Source: Candidatus Altimarinota bacterium (GTDB taxonomy: Bacteria > Patescibacteriota > Gracilibacteria > BD1-5 > UBA2023). From it: a stretch of DNA of 64,000 nt. The translations under genes and the position numbers were made by a program. The DNA is taken from NCBI GenBank assembly GCA_024709505.1, contig JANJWP010000005.1, positions 56,354 to 120,353 of the forward strand. The letters are read 5' to 3'. The notes beneath the pieces are model-generated. The model was not told where the DNA came from and did no database searches. It saw nothing but the letters and a program-made list of their open reading frames with translations. Positions 27,027 to 37,491 of the stretch are shown one piece after another. Numbering within the stretch: the first letter of the stretch is position 1; every line of letters begins with the position of its first letter.

Positions 27027-30000
27027 ACGGCACGGTTCCACGCGGGATCGTTTTTCGCCTCGGGAACGATTTTGAATCCTCCGAAATGACCGAACGGATT
27101 GAGATGCGGGCGCAATCCCCTCTCGAATTCTTCGCGAATTGGCCCCACGTAGCTCCGCATGATGGCGGCATACTCGGCCTTGCTAACGCTCCGACTTCCG
27201 TCTTTGGAGTAATTTCGGATGAAGTCGGCAATCCTCTCGCTCGCGTATTGGTCAAACCATTTCATCTTCTCGCCCGCTAAAATGGGTTTTCCTCCGGACC
27301 GCTCCGCCAGAAAATCCTCAAATTTCTTCGCCCCTTTTCCGAAGAGCGCTTCATCCGCCCGGAAAAAACCTTCTTTCCCGAATTTTTTCAATTCCTGAAG
27401 CGCGAGCGAGCCGTTCAGTTGGTAGACGTTTTCGCCCTTTTTCGCAACCTTCGAAGCATCGAGGGCGTACATTCCTCCGGCAATGGTCGCGGAAAGCGGA
27501 TCGCTTGCGGCCGAATTGGTAAGTCCGCTTCCAAAAGAATGGTCGGTCCCCTTCCCCCCATTCACTGCCCGAATTCGGGAAATGTCGAGTTCGCGGGATA
27601 TTGAAACGATCTTCGAATAGTCTCCTTCGGAACCGAAATTCACCCCCTGGTACAACCCGTCTCTCGGAGATTGGATGAAATCGTATTCGGGTTTGACGTA
27701 CTCTTTCCCGTTCAATCCGATGACGCCGAGACGCGGCCTGCTCGTTCCGTTAACGGTTTTCGTTACCTGGGTTTCAAAGAGTCCGGTTTTGGCGTCGAGG
27801 ATTTGAATGGACGAATATGGAGCGTCGGGTCCGGGTTTCACGTAGTATCCGCCCTTTTCCGAGTTCAGTATTCCCCACTGTCCGTCCGCCGTTTTTACGC
27901 GGACGAACCCGTGCGCGGCGTCATCGGAGAAAACGGCATTGAACTGGGGTTCCGCAAACTGTTTGGTACGGACGTTGAAGTATCCCTTGAGAACCTTTCC
28001 GTCCACTTCCCTCTGGAGGACGTACACGCTGTCAACGGTCGTCGGAAGAACCTTGATTTCATCGCGGCCCGGCACGCCCTTTCGCAGCAACGTTTCGAAA
28101 ATGAGGTCTTTATGGCGGTGAAAAGCCGGAAACGTTTTCATCTGTTCGTCCGCGTTGGAGTCCGGAAATTTTTTCATCCGCTCCTCTATGCGGCGTTCCC
28201 GGAATTTTTGAAGGGCCGAGGCCGGATCTTCGGCGGCAATCCGCACCTTTACCCCTTCGAACGGACGCCCGTCACGGCCGATGACGACCCATTCCTTTCG
28301 TCAATCGGGAAGGGTTTTCGTCATCGCCGCGGCAAATCCCTCGTCGGTAAAATGATCGACGAACTGGTAATTGAGTTTCCTCCGGGTTTTTTGCGCTCCT
28401 CCTTCGCCATCGGAGAGAACGAAACGTTCCGTCGTCCACGTTCCGTCCTTGTTGAATTTTCTCGAAACGCCAATGGCATGGCCTTCTTGCGGATCGGTGA
28501 TGAAATCGTGTTGCGATACGACCTTGTACCTTAATCGTCCGTCGCGGCCGACTTTGGCGCCGGAAAGATCGATGACGCGGAAAATTCCGTCACGGGATTG
28601 GACGACCTTCTTCGCGTCGCTCAAATGCCGGATGGACTGGAATTCCTCCTTGGGACTGAGAATCCATTTTCCCGCCCGGTCCAAGAGTCCGTAAGCGCCG
28701 TTTTCCGCGCGAACGACGGCGCCCCTCGCGGTAAAATGGGAGGCTTCCGGGAATTGGAGGATTTTTCCATCCGGTCCTTTAAGGAATTTTCCGTCCACAT
28801 CAACGAAACGAAGGAGTTTTTGACCCGAAGCATCGGAAACCTCATGGAGCGCGAAGCCTCATTCGAAAACCAGTCCCTTGCGGAGATTTCTCGGCAAAAC
28901 GTCGGACGCTCCCGAAACTCCGGTCACGCGGTCCATCAAATCGTTCCCCTTCGTTTTTGCGGATTCTTTGGCCGATAGCGCCGATTCTTTGGTTTTGGCC
29001 AGAACTTCGAGCGTCCGATCCTTCGTGTCTCCAGCAATGCGGAGAATTTCCCCTTTCGACCTTTCGGCTACGGCCGAAGCCTTGGAAACAGCATCCGCAA
29101 GCTCGGGAAATGCCGCCTCGAGCTTAGCAAGCGCCGAAGCCAAACGGGACGGTCCTCCCGAAGAAGGAAACGCCAGTTTTAAAAGATCGAAGCGGTATTT
29201 TACCTCGGCGAGCGCGGCTTTCGTTCCGGAAGCCATTCCGGCCTTGGCATTCTCGGAGAGCCGGGAAAGCGATACGCGCAATGCCGTAACCATCCGTTCG
29301 TCAACGATGTCGTGAATCTTTCTCAAGCTGGAAAATTCGGCCCCGAGGGCATCCACGCGATTGGTAAACGTTTGTCCAAAGAATTTTTCCCGGACGAACC
29401 GGTTCGCGGCCTTCGCCCGATCAGCCCCAAGATCAACCAAGTTCGTTGAATTGGCACGATCTATTTGACCGCGCCATCCGGTTTTTTCCGAAACGTATCC
29501 GCCGTTTTCAATGATTTCTTTGGCCTTCGACCGAATTCCTCCGGCATGGGGAAGTTTCGAAATGAGCGACGGGTCGTTTCCGGTGCGGATTGAGGCGACC
29601 ATTCGGCCGAGTTCCTCGCCGTTCATTCCGTCGCGCATCCGAACGCGGTCGATCGTTCGGACGTACGCTTCAAGGCCATCCCAATCACGAACGTCGGCGA
29701 TGTTTTTTATTGCCCGCTTGGTGACCAAGGTTTCGGCGGCGGCATGGTTTTTCCGAATGCGGAGCGTATTGGACGAAAGCAGGTCTTTCGACATTCTGAC
29801 GCCCACCAAAGCCGCAAGGACGGTTCCCGTAAGTTGTCCGATGTAGTTCGCCTGTTCGTTCGGGGGAAGCTTTTTCACCCGCTCGTATTCCTTGGAAAGG
29901 GTCTCCTTGAAGAGTTCGTAGAACTTTTCGGGTTTCGTGGCGTTCTGCTTGCAGAATTCGTATGCCCTCGAGGCTGATTCCGACAAAGCCGCACGAACCT

Positions 30001-30946
30001 GCTCGTCGGTGGAAAGCTTGTAGGTCAAAATAATCGTTCCGAAAAACGCGTCGAACGCGCCCTGTCCCACGCCCTTGACGAATTCGACGGCATTGCGCCC
30101 CATGTCCCCTTTGGTTTCCCAAAGAAATTCCGCCACGTCCTGAGTAATCCATTCGGGGCGTTCCAGCTTCGATCACAAAAGCGCCTCGAAACGGCGTTTT
30201 TGCGATTCGAGAACCCGGACTTCGGCGAATTCCGAGGGCGAAAGGTTTTCGGCGTCGATTTTCGGCCGCAAAACCTCCATCCGTTCGAAATAGATCCGGT
30301 TGAAATTTTGAGCGAGAAGCGAGGTTTTTTTTCGCACCGCGTCGATTTTCTCTTCGTATTTCGTGTCGCCCCCTTTTCCGCCGATAGCATTGACGAGGGC
30401 GTCGGCAATTCGGTAGAGATCGTTGGTGCTTTCGTGGTATTCCCGGTTCACGTCGCGGACTTGCGATTCGAGCGTCGCGAGCTCGCGGGAAAACGGATCG
30501 GAAATGAGCGAGTCGATGCGGTTGAAAGCCTCCAAAACGGCATCGCGGCTCGAAACCGGCCTTCCGTCAACGACGGTGTTCGCTACCAATACGACGTCCT
30601 TTCCGTTCGTAGCGAAATACGCTTTGGATTCGGGTCCGGCATTGGTTCATCCAATTCCTTGCCGACGAAGAATGGCATTCAGTTGCTCGGCGGTCCGAGG
30701 GGCGTCGTTTCCTGCGGAAATCCCGTTTATGGCGCGGAGTTTTTGATTGATCCGGTAAAATTTCGCGAGGTCGGAACGAAGTCCGACGAGCGCTTCGGCG
30801 GACTTGGGATGTTGGTTTTTCGCGGTTTCAGGAGAATTCGCGACGGTTTCTTCGAGAATGAAATTCTTTTCCGGAGACAGTTTGGACACGGGCTTATACG
30901 AAAACGGATTGCATGGAGGCGTCGGACGTTTCAACAAAACGTTCAT
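27014..30946 (-). CDS. giant protein of unknown function with WG-like repeats
   Basis: 1310 residues joined by five UGA=Gly codons (30647, 30173, 28859, 28301, 27023); standard reading gives five pieces. N-terminal half: helical, with possible coiled coils (ELATLESQVRDVNREYHES) and a hydrophobic patch IGQLTGTVLAALVGVRMS (~400). Middle/C-terminal half: repeats like YGLLDRAGKWILSPKEEFQ, WGILNSEKGGYYVKPGPDA and LGVIGLNGKEYVKPEYDFI, similar to WG beta-repeats. The end is helical. ATG 30946 overlaps the upstream gene by 53 nt; GTG 30889, just after that gene's stop, is an alternative start. No signal peptide seen. Likely a structural or effector protein; not assigned. Confidence 0.7.
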
Positions 30947-31172
30947 GGCGTTCGATTTCCCGAAGGAGCCGGACGCTTTCTCGCGAAACTTCCGGAACGA
31001 TTGCCAAGGCGGCCTCTTTCTCGGCGTTCAACACCGGCGAAAGGCATTCTTCCAAAAGCGGGAAAAAATCCGGAACGTCGCACAAAATCGACAACGCCTC
31101 CTTTTCGGCGCTCGTAAAGAGGAAGCTCGCCTCAACGTCTTTTCGGAGGATGTTGGTTCTTTCGTGCGTCAT
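30894..31172 (-). CDS. hypothetical small protein, first gene of the giant-protein operon
   Basis: 92 residues starting MTHERTNILRKDVEASFLF; helical and acidic, ends DASMQSVFV, stop UAA 30894. No motif recognised. Overlaps the long frame of the giant gene by 53 nt, or abuts it if that gene starts at GTG 30889. ATG 31172 preferred over an upstream codon because the residues before it are not coding-like. Confidence 0.55.
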   Translation of the reverse strand: MTHERTNILRKDVEASFLFTSAEKEALSILCDVPDFFPLLEECLSPVLNAEKEAALAIVPEVSRESVRLLREIERHERFVETSDASMQSVFV

Positions 31173-31307
31173 CGGTTTTGGGTTTGCACCTTCGAGAGTA
31201 CCACATAGCGCATTCCGAAGCAAAAAACCGCCCATTTTTTGAGCAGGTTTTTCTTAAAAAGATTTTTCTTATTTTGTCAATTGCCTCAGCGAACGAATCC
31301 GCAGAAA

Positions 31308-32156
31308 TTAGGAAATTCGGAAATACGTCCCGGCAGCGACGAGCGAAGTAACGGCAATCACGAGGAGAAGGTTCTTCTTTTCGGGACGTTCTCCCAAATA
31401 AAACCGACTGAAAATGAGCGTTGCGCCCATCGAGAAAAATCCGAGGAGCGTCGTCGTAACGATACCGAGTTTCGAAACGAGAGTGAAAGCGATGAGCGCG
31501 GAAATCGCGCCCAAAAACGAAGCTCAAAGCCGAGGGGCGAGATATTGGCGGTCGCCTTCGAAAAATTTTCCGTACTGTCGGAAATAGAGAATAGGAAGAA
31601 ACGCGAACGCGCTGATAATCAGAGCCCTGACGGAATAGAACGTCGGGCTCGTGAGCTGGACGAGGGCGTATCCGATCATGAGCGAACGGCCCGCCGATAC
31701 GCCGTTGGCGAGAAGGATGAGGGAAAAATTCTTCGGAAATTGCCGGTTTTTAAAATCGAAGGTGGCAAAAAATATGAGCGCGATGGTAAAAATCGCGATT
31801 GCGAGCGTTGCGACCGGAGTATCTCAAAAGAGGAAAAACGCCGCGATGAGGACAAGGATCGACGCCACGTTTTCAAACGGCATGAGCGCCGTGAGCTTTT
31901 CTTCCTTATAAATCTTTTGCTGCAGGTATCCGATTTTCGCATTGGCATACGCATCTACCACGGGCAAGAGCAAAAACCATGATTCCGGGGGCAGCCTGAA
32001 ATTCCCGGTCGCGAGAATTCCCACCGACAAAAAGAAGGCTCAAACAACCCCAAGGGCGAAAAAAAGGTTTTCCGGGAGATTGGAGAGCGTCAGCGATTTT
32101 TTCCAAAATATCCCCGCAAGACTGCCGAGAAACGCGTTCAATACGCCCCAAAACAT
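31308..32156 (-). CDS. multispanning membrane protein, DMT/EamA transporter-like
   Basis: 282 residues with about nine to ten hydrophobic helices: LGSLAGIFWKKSLTLSNLP start, LFFALGVVGAFFLSVGILA, ASILVLIAAFFLF, TLAIAIFTIALIFFATF, ASFLGAISALIAFTLVSKLG and a last helix LLLVIAVTSLVAAGTYF. The two-fold organisation with a basic loop after helix 1 (WKK) is DMT-like. Three UGA=Gly (32040, 31824, 31524), all inside helices. Substrate unknown. Lies 12 nt downstream of pheS on the same strand. Confidence 0.7.
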
Positions 32157-32168
32157 ATCGCTTCGGGG

Positions 32169-33191
32169 TTAGAACTGCGAAAGGAAACGGACGTCGGCGT
32201 TTTGAAAGTGCCGCATGTCGGTGATTCCGTATTTGATCATCACTAGGCGGTTGAGGCCGAAACCGAAGGCGAAACCGGAATACGCGTCCGGGTCAAGGCC
32301 TCCTTCGCGAAGGACGTTCGGGTGGATGAGTCCGGCACCCATGAATTCGATCCATCCGGATTTTTTACAGATTCGACATCCTTCGCCCGAGCAAAACGGG
32401 CAGGAGAAGTCAACTTCGACGCCCGGTTCGACGAACGGAAAGTATCCGGGGCGGAGACGGATGGAAACTTCACGGCCGAAAAGGTCGGAGAGCATGGTCC
32501 GGATGGCGTATTTGAGATTCGCCATCGAAATCCCCTTGTCCACGACGATGCCCTCGACCTGATAGAAGGTATTCTCGTGGGTGGCGTCGATATCTTCGTT
32601 CCGGAACACGCGACCCGGAATGATGACCCGGATCGGCGGGGATTTGGATTTGAGGATGACGTTCTGCATCGAGGACGTTTGGGTCGAAAGGACGTTTCCT
32701 TTCCCTTCGAGCCAAAAGGTGTCCTGCATATCGCGGGCGGGGTGGCTTGCGGGAACGTTGACCGCGTCGAAATTGAGGTATTCGGTCGTTACTTCCTTGG
32801 ATTCGAGCACTTCGAATCCCATGCGCTTGAAGGAATCTTCGACTTCGAAAAGCGCCCGGGTAATCGGATGGGCCTTCCCGAGAGGTTTTTCTGGATACGG
32901 AACCGTAACGTCTTCGAATTCGATTTTTACCCGTTCGGCCACGCGTTCACTCGCGATGCCCGTCAAACGTGCTTCAAAAGCGGCCGAAAGCCGGTCGCGG
33001 AGTTCATTGGAAATCTTTCCGACGGATTGTTTTTCTTCGGGGGAAAGATCTTTGATCCCCTTGAGAACGGCAGTAAGCGAGCCGTTCTTTCCCAAAACGG
33101 AATTGCGGAAATCGTAGACCTCCTGTTCGGTCTTGAGGTTCGGGATTTGGGCAAGAGCTTCTTGCTCGAGATGCTTGAGCGTTTCGATCAT
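32169..33191 (-). CDS. pheS: phenylalanyl-tRNA synthetase alpha subunit
   Basis: 340 residues: N-terminal coiled coil (1-85), motif 1 region HPITRALFEVEDSFKRMGF, motif 2 FRNEDIDATHENTFYQVEG, motif 3 GFAFGFGLNRLVMIKYGI. A zinc-type insert CPFCSGEGCRICKKSGW (~270) is present. Charges tRNA-Phe with PheT, which is not next to it (a DMT-like gene follows instead). No UGA. Located 60 nt after dnaN. Confidence 0.95.
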   Translation of the reverse strand: MIETLKHLEQEALAQIPNLKTEQEVYDFRNSVLGKNGSLTAVLKGIKDLSPEEKQSVGKISNELRDRLSAAFEARLTGIASERVAERVKIEFEDVTVPYPEKPLGKAHPITRALFEVEDSFKRMGFEVLESKEVTTEYLNFDAVNVPASHPARDMQDTFWLEGKGNVLSTQTSSMQNVILKSKSPPIRVIIPGRVFRNEDIDATHENTFYQVEGIVVDKGISMANLKYAIRTMLSDLFGREVSIRLRPGYFPFVEPGVEVDFSCPFCSGEGCRICKKSGWIEFMGAGLIHPNVLREGGLDPDAYSGFAFGFGLNRLVMIKYGITDMRHFQNADVRFLSQF

Positions 33192-33205
33192 GGTGGAAAA
33201 AATGA

Positions 33206-33233
33206 CGTGGCCCGCGGTTCGCGCGGGCCTGTT
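33206..33233 (-). other. GC hairpin between dnaN and pheS
   Basis: On minus: AGGCCCGCG-CGAAC-CGCGGGCC-type stem of 8-9 bp, then T6 after 8 nt. May be a weak terminator or leader structure for pheS. Confidence 0.45.
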
Positions 33234-33251
33234 TCGGACGAACCGGAAAAT

Positions 33252-34376
33252 TTAGATTTTAAGCGGCATGATGATATGCCGAAAGGATTGTTTGTCGGTG
33301 TCGGCGGGAACGCCCCGGACCATTACCGGAGAAAGGCTCGTTTCGAAATCGATGCTGACGTAGTCGTCCTTGATAACCGAGAGAACTTCGAGCAAATAGG
33401 TGGAATTCAGCCCGATGGCGCTATCCTCCCCTTCAACGGAAGCCGGCATGTTGACGCGGCCAGCACCGATTTCGGTATCTCCGGTGGAAAGTTCGATTCC
33501 GGCATCCGCCCGAAACGAAATCTTGGTATTGAAATTGTTCTCCTTGGAAATGAGGTTCATCCGCCGGAGCGACTGGATGAGGTCGGCACGGAGAACCACG
33601 CCCTTGGTAGAGTGTTTTTTTGGGAAAAAATTCCGGTAATCGGGAAAGTGCCCGTTCAAAAGCCGGGAAAACAGCTTGACGTTGCCATACACGGCAAGGA
33701 GCTGGTTTTCGCTGACATAGAGCTCAACCGTTCCATCTTCCGAAAGGATGCGCGAGAGTTCGGCGGCCGTTTTTGCCGGAACGATGATGCCCGAGGCGTC
33801 GGTTCCGGTGGGAACGGCGTTTTTCAATACGAATTCGGAGAGGCGGAAACTGTCGGTGGAGGCGAAAGCGACCGATCCGTCGGCCGAAACTTTGAGGTAA
33901 ATGCCCGCGAGGGTGGGGCGGATGTTTCCTTCGGCGGTCGAAAAGAGCGTCCTTTCTATGGCGCGCTTCAGATCGGCGGCGGGGATGCGGAACGGATTTT
34001 CCGCCTTGAATCCCGGAATGACCGGAAATTTCGAAGCGTCCGCGCCCTTGAACCGGGCGTCGGAAGTGGGAGTGACGAACTCGAGCGACCCCCCCGAGCC
34101 GAGGGAAATCGTCACTTTTTCATCGGAAAGAAGCGAAACGAACGGGACGAGGAACTTCGAAGAAACCGTGTACGCTCCTTCGGATTCGATCTCGACTCAG
34201 GAATCGATGACGTATTCGATGGCCATCTCCATGTTGTTGCCCGTGACGACCACGCGCTTGTACTGGACGGAAAGGAGGAGGTTTTCGAGAATGGGCGTCA
34301 TGTTGGTCGAGGCCGTGGCATGGCTCGCGACTTCTATCGCCTGTTTGAGTACGGAAGTATCGACGGTGAAGCGCAT
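33252..34376 (-). CDS. dnaN: DNA polymerase III sliding clamp (beta)
   Basis: 374 residues in three clamp repeats: MRFTVDTSVLKQAIEVASHA, NPFRIPAADLKRAIERTLF, KGVVLRADLIQSLRRMNLI; C-terminal MPLKI corresponds to the MPMRL end that contacts partners. UGA 34197 is Gly in YVIDSGVEIESEGAYTV, matching the usual turn in domain I; without it the first ~75 residues would be lost. Rings around DNA to give polymerase processivity. dnaA is not adjacent. Confidence 0.95.
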
Positions 34377-34406
34377 CGGATGGAAAAAGGGGAAAAACCG
34401 CCCGCG

Positions 34407-34530
34407 AGGATACCGAATTCGCTCGGGATTTCAAGCGGGAATGAAGCGCCTTCCGGACATTTTTTGCAACGGGGGCGCAGAGTTCTCCTTTTCGGATTTC
34501 TTTTGCGAAATCGGCAAACGCCCGTATAAT
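34407..34530. promoter_or_regulatory. divergent promoters for dnaN (-) and NUDIX gene (+)
   Basis: Minus: TTGAAA (34434-34429), 16 nt, TATCCT (34412-34407). Plus: TTGCGA (34503-34508), 16 nt, TATAAT (34525-34530). Confidence 0.65.
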
Positions 34531-34584
34531 CGGCTCCAATCAACATCACCGCCTAACCGGAAACCCCTCGAACGGGTATTGGAA

Positions 34585-35049
34585 ATGAACCGGATTTTTG
34601 AAAAAAGTTCCTGAGGAATAGTATACCGAAAGCGCTCGAAAGATATCGAAGTGCTTCTTCTTTGCCGCAAAAACGGAAAGGGGGAAAACGAATACGTCCT
34701 GCCGAAAGGCCACATGGAAGGCGACGAGACCGCCAAAGATACCGCCCTCCGGGAAATCAGCGAGGAAACGGGGCTCGACGCCCGTGAACTCGAGGTCATT
34801 AAATTCATGACCAAGATCAACTATTCTTTCGTCGCGACCCATAAGGAAGGATCCCCGGTAATCGACAAGGACGTCTACCTCTTTCTTGTCAAATACTCGG
34901 GCGATTCCGAACCGACGCCGTTTCGTTGAGGCGTTGAAAAATGAGAGCGCTTCACCGGATTCAAGTGGTTCCGGATGGACGAACTCAAAACCGCCAACGT
35001 CAAACCCGACATTTACGGATTCATTCGGAAAAACCTCCAATACATGTAA
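34585..35049 (+). CDS. NUDIX hydrolase
   Basis: 154 residues: SSGGIVYRKRSKDIEVLLL opening and full Nudix box GHMEGDETAKDTALREISEE followed by TGL (~50-72), then FTGFKWFRMDEL near the end. Hydrolyses nucleoside-diphosphate-linked compounds; substrate unknown, the layout resembles Ap4A hydrolase/MutT-type CPR proteins. Three UGA=Gly (34612, 34927, 34942); the first gives the Gly-Gly of strand 1. Stop UAA. Confidence 0.88.
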
Positions 35050-35091
35050 AATGCGGCCATCCTTCCGAAAACGCCACTAACCCCCACTCCC

Positions 35092-35550
35092 ATGGAACTC
35101 TACGAAAAAGACGGCCGTATCGGCATCACTTCCGAAAAACGCGAGATATTTCTCGGCGACGGATTCGTTGAAATCGAAGGCATGAAGATCGACTTTCCCG
35201 GAGAATACGAAAAATCAGGGATTCTCGTCCATGTCGCCGACCACCCCTCCGGACTTCTCTTTTCGCTCCGGATGGAAGACCGTGACGTCGCCTACGTCGA
35301 AACCGACGTCCTCGAAATCACGGAGGAAATCGCCGATTTCTTCCGTGACGTTGACCTCCTCGTGCTCAAGGGGACGAAAAATGCCGTAAAGCTTTTTGAG
35401 AACCTCGAAGCCCGTTTGGTCGTTCCTTACGGCGAAGAAAAGGATGCGTTCCTCGCCGCGCTCGGACAAAACGTCGAACCTACTGCCAAATACAAGACCC
35501 GCGAAATCGACTTCGAAGGCGAAGTTACCGGCTTCGTGCGTCTCGCATAG
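35092..35550 (+). CDS. degenerate metallo-beta-lactamase-fold (UlaG-like) protein
   Basis: 152 residues. GMKIDFPGEYEKSGILVHVA, RDVAYVETDV, FFRDVDLLVLKG and ARLVVPYGEEKDAFLAAL follow the second half of UlaG-like MBL proteins, but the HxHxDH metal site is absent and the first strands are missing, so hydrolase activity is unlikely. Lies 42 nt after the NUDIX gene and is probably co-transcribed. Stop UAG. Assignment based on remembered family patterns. Confidence 0.5.
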   Translation: MELYEKDGRIGITSEKREIFLGDGFVEIEGMKIDFPGEYEKSGILVHVADHPSGLLFSLRMEDRDVAYVETDVLEITEEIADFFRDVDLLVLKGTKNAVKLFENLEARLVVPYGEEKDAFLAALGQNVEPTAKYKTREIDFEGEVTGFVRLA

Positions 35551-35570
35551 TCGAAAAAAGGATTTTTCCG

Positions 35571-35723
35571 AAAGGAAGTCGGAAGGCGTTTTCCCACAAA
35601 CGTCCTCGTTCCGGAAAAGGGGATTCGCTTCCGACGACATCACGAAGGGCCGGAGGAGGAAAGAATCCCCTTTCCCGGACCTGCGAATTGTTTGCTTTTG
35701 GAAAACGCCTTCCGACTTCCTTT
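35571..35723. repeat. element D: long palindromic intergenic element
   Basis: Perfect 24-bp terminal inverted repeat: 35571-35594 (AAAGGAAGTCGGAAGGCG...) with 35700-35723. A second, inner 11-bp repeat AAAGGGGATTC (35616-35626) / GAATCCCCTTT (35663-35673). The loop holds ATCACGAAGGGCCGG. Shares GGGATTC/GAATCCC and CACGAAGGGC with element C. Just before the ATP synthase promoter; may also stop transcripts from the upstream operon. Confidence 0.65.
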
Positions 35724-35741
35724 TAAAAACGTTTTTCTAAC

Positions 35742-35769
35742 TTGCGCGACGGCACGAGTTGGATATACT
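35742..35769 (+). promoter_or_regulatory. promoter of atpB operon
   Basis: TTGCGC (35742-35747), 16 nt, TATACT (35764-35769); leader of ~70 nt. Confidence 0.65.
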
Positions 35770-35846
35770 TCCGCCGCTTTCCGGCAGAACGGAATTTTTT
35801 CGTTTTTCAACCGAGCCGGACGAACCAAGCTCGTTCCCCCTTCACG

Positions 35847-36674
35847 ATGAGTACCGAAACCCAAGAAAATACCGAAGTTCACGCGAGCGCCGAACATCAC
35901 GGCCCGCACATTCCTTCGACGATGGGCACGCCCGTTCCCGGATTTCCTTCCGTCGTGACGACCACCGTGCTTTCGACGTGGATCGTCATGTTGGTCCTTT
36001 TCATGTTCGTCGCGATTCTGAACCGCGCCCTCAAGGGCGGAGCCTCCAAAATCAAAACCTTCGGCCTCGACGTCGTTTCGCGGCTCGACGCCTTCATTTC
36101 GGGAACCGTCGGCGAAAAGGAATCCGGAAGGAAGTACTTCTGGCTTCTCGGTTCGTTTTTCGTTTTCATCTTTTTAGCCAACGTCATCGGACTCGTGCTC
36201 GACTGGATGATTCTCGTCGCTCCGAAATTGGCTTACTACGTCCGCCCGATCAACTCCGACCTCAACACCACCCTCGTCATGGGTCTCGCGGCCGTCATTG
36301 TCGCGCAGGCTACCGCCATCTATCGCCGGGGCGTCATTTCGCACTTTTCGCACTACCTCTTCAATTATTCCGGACAATCCGGAATCGAAAAGGGCGTCAA
36401 CGTCTTCGTTGGATGGCTCCACTTCGTCGGCGAATTCATCCGCGTCGGTTCGCTTTCGCTCCGTCTTTTTTTGAACATCTTCGCCGGAGCGATCCTCCTT
36501 TCGGTCGTCATCTACATCGGCTCGCTCATTCCGTTTGCCGGAATGCTCGCTTCGCTCGCGTTCTCGCTTCCGTTCTGGTTCTTTGAACTTTTGGTCGCGT
36601 TCCTCCAAGCCTACATCTTCACGACTCTCTCGGGAATCTATCTCCGCGAAGCGGTCGAACCCCTCCACCACTAA
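35847..36674 (+). CDS. atpB: ATP synthase subunit a (Fo)
   Basis: 275 residues, about five to six membrane helices after a 40-residue hydrophilic N-terminus. The essential stator Arg is in SLSLRLFLNIFAGAILL (~215); last helix FFELLVAFLQAYIFTTLSGI is typical. Forms the proton half-channels with the c ring. ATG 35847 precedes the hydrophilic tail. First gene of the B-E-F-H-A-G block. No UGA. Confidence 0.95.
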   Translation: MSTETQENTEVHASAEHHGPHIPSTMGTPVPGFPSVVTTTVLSTWIVMLVLFMFVAILNRALKGGASKIKTFGLDVVSRLDAFISGTVGEKESGRKYFWLLGSFFVFIFLANVIGLVLDWMILVAPKLAYYVRPINSDLNTTLVMGLAAVIVAQATAIYRRGVISHFSHYLFNYSGQSGIEKGVNVFVGWLHFVGEFIRVGSLSLRLFLNIFAGAILLSVVIYIGSLIPFAGMLASLAFSLPFWFFELLVAFLQAYIFTTLSGIYLREAVEPLHH

Positions 36675-36768
36675 GAAGCCGGAGGCCGGCGATTCGGAAA
36701 AAACGGATCTTCGGCCCCTGGTTTCCATCAGGAGTTTTCCTTCCATTTATTTATTATCCTCACGGATC

Positions 36769-36972
36769 ATGACTATGAATCTTCTTCCCCTCGCCCTTAT
36801 CGGCGTTATTGGTTCCGGTATCGGTATCGGTCTTATCGGAATGGGCGCCCTCCAGGCTATCGGACGCAATCCGTCCGCTTCGGGAGACATCAACACCAAG
36901 ATGCTCGTCGCGTTCGCGTTCGCCGAAGTTCCGGGCCTTCTCGCCTTCGCTTCCATCTTCATCATCAAGTAG
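36769..36972 (+). CDS. atpE: ATP synthase subunit c (Fo ring)
   Basis: 67 residues, two helices joined by the polar loop GRNPSASGD (family RNP motif). The ion-binding carboxylate is Glu in AFAFAEVPGLLAF. The Gly-rich helix 1 GVIGSGIGIGLIGMG packs the ring. Fits a proton-type ring; the set Q/E-T of sodium rings is not seen. No UGA despite many Gly codons. Stop UAG. Confidence 0.95.
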   Translation: MTMNLLPLALIGVIGSGIGIGLIGMGALQAIGRNPSASGDINTKMLVAFAFAEVPGLLAFASIFIIK

Positions 36973-37010
36973 TCGTTTTTTCGCGTACTTAAAGTTTCCT
37001 TTCTTTCCCC

Positions 37011-37478
37011 ATGGGTCTCATCGATTTCGGATCGCTCGCCGTCCAGGCCGTAAACCTCGCCATCGTGGCATACGTGCTTCGCAAGTTCCTCTTTTTGCCG
37101 TATCTCGCCCACTTGGACGAGGAAACCAAAAAGCGCGAGGAACTCGCTCAAGCTCATGCCGAAGCGCAAAACGCCGTAGAGGCCGCTAAAAACGAGGCGC
37201 ACAGAATCATTGAGACCGCCAAACAGGAAGGAAAATCCATCCGTGCCGAGTCGAAATCCTTAGCCAAACAGGAAGCTTCGCTCATCACGTTCGAAGCCAA
37301 TAAGGAAGCGGATGCCATCCGCGCGAAGGCAGAAACCGACATCGGCGCCGAACGGCGCGCGATGGAGGTCGAAATGAAGGCGAAAATCGTGGACGTCGCA
37401 TTGAAGATCAACGAAAAAATCTTCGGCAAGAGCGAAGCGAACGCCCGGTTCGTCGAATCGGCCGCAAAAGATTTGTAA
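37011..37478 (+). CDS. atpF: ATP synthase subunit b (stator)
   Basis: 155 residues: N-terminal membrane helix (SLAVQAVNLAIVAYVLRKFLF; ~8-28) and a long charged coiled coil rich in AEA/KEA repeats to the end. Dimeric stalk that holds F1. Normal length. Starts 38 nt after atpE. No UGA. Confidence 0.92.
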   Translation: MGLIDFGSLAVQAVNLAIVAYVLRKFLFLPYLAHLDEETKKREELAQAHAEAQNAVEAAKNEAHRIIETAKQEGKSIRAESKSLAKQEASLITFEANKEADAIRAKAETDIGAERRAMEVEMKAKIVDVALKINEKIFGKSEANARFVESAAKDL

Positions 37479-37491
37479 ACCCTTCCGCGTC

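Noticed and set aside
32322..34529. 735-codon open frame on the plus strand
   Set aside because: Antisense to pheS and dnaN, both certain genes.
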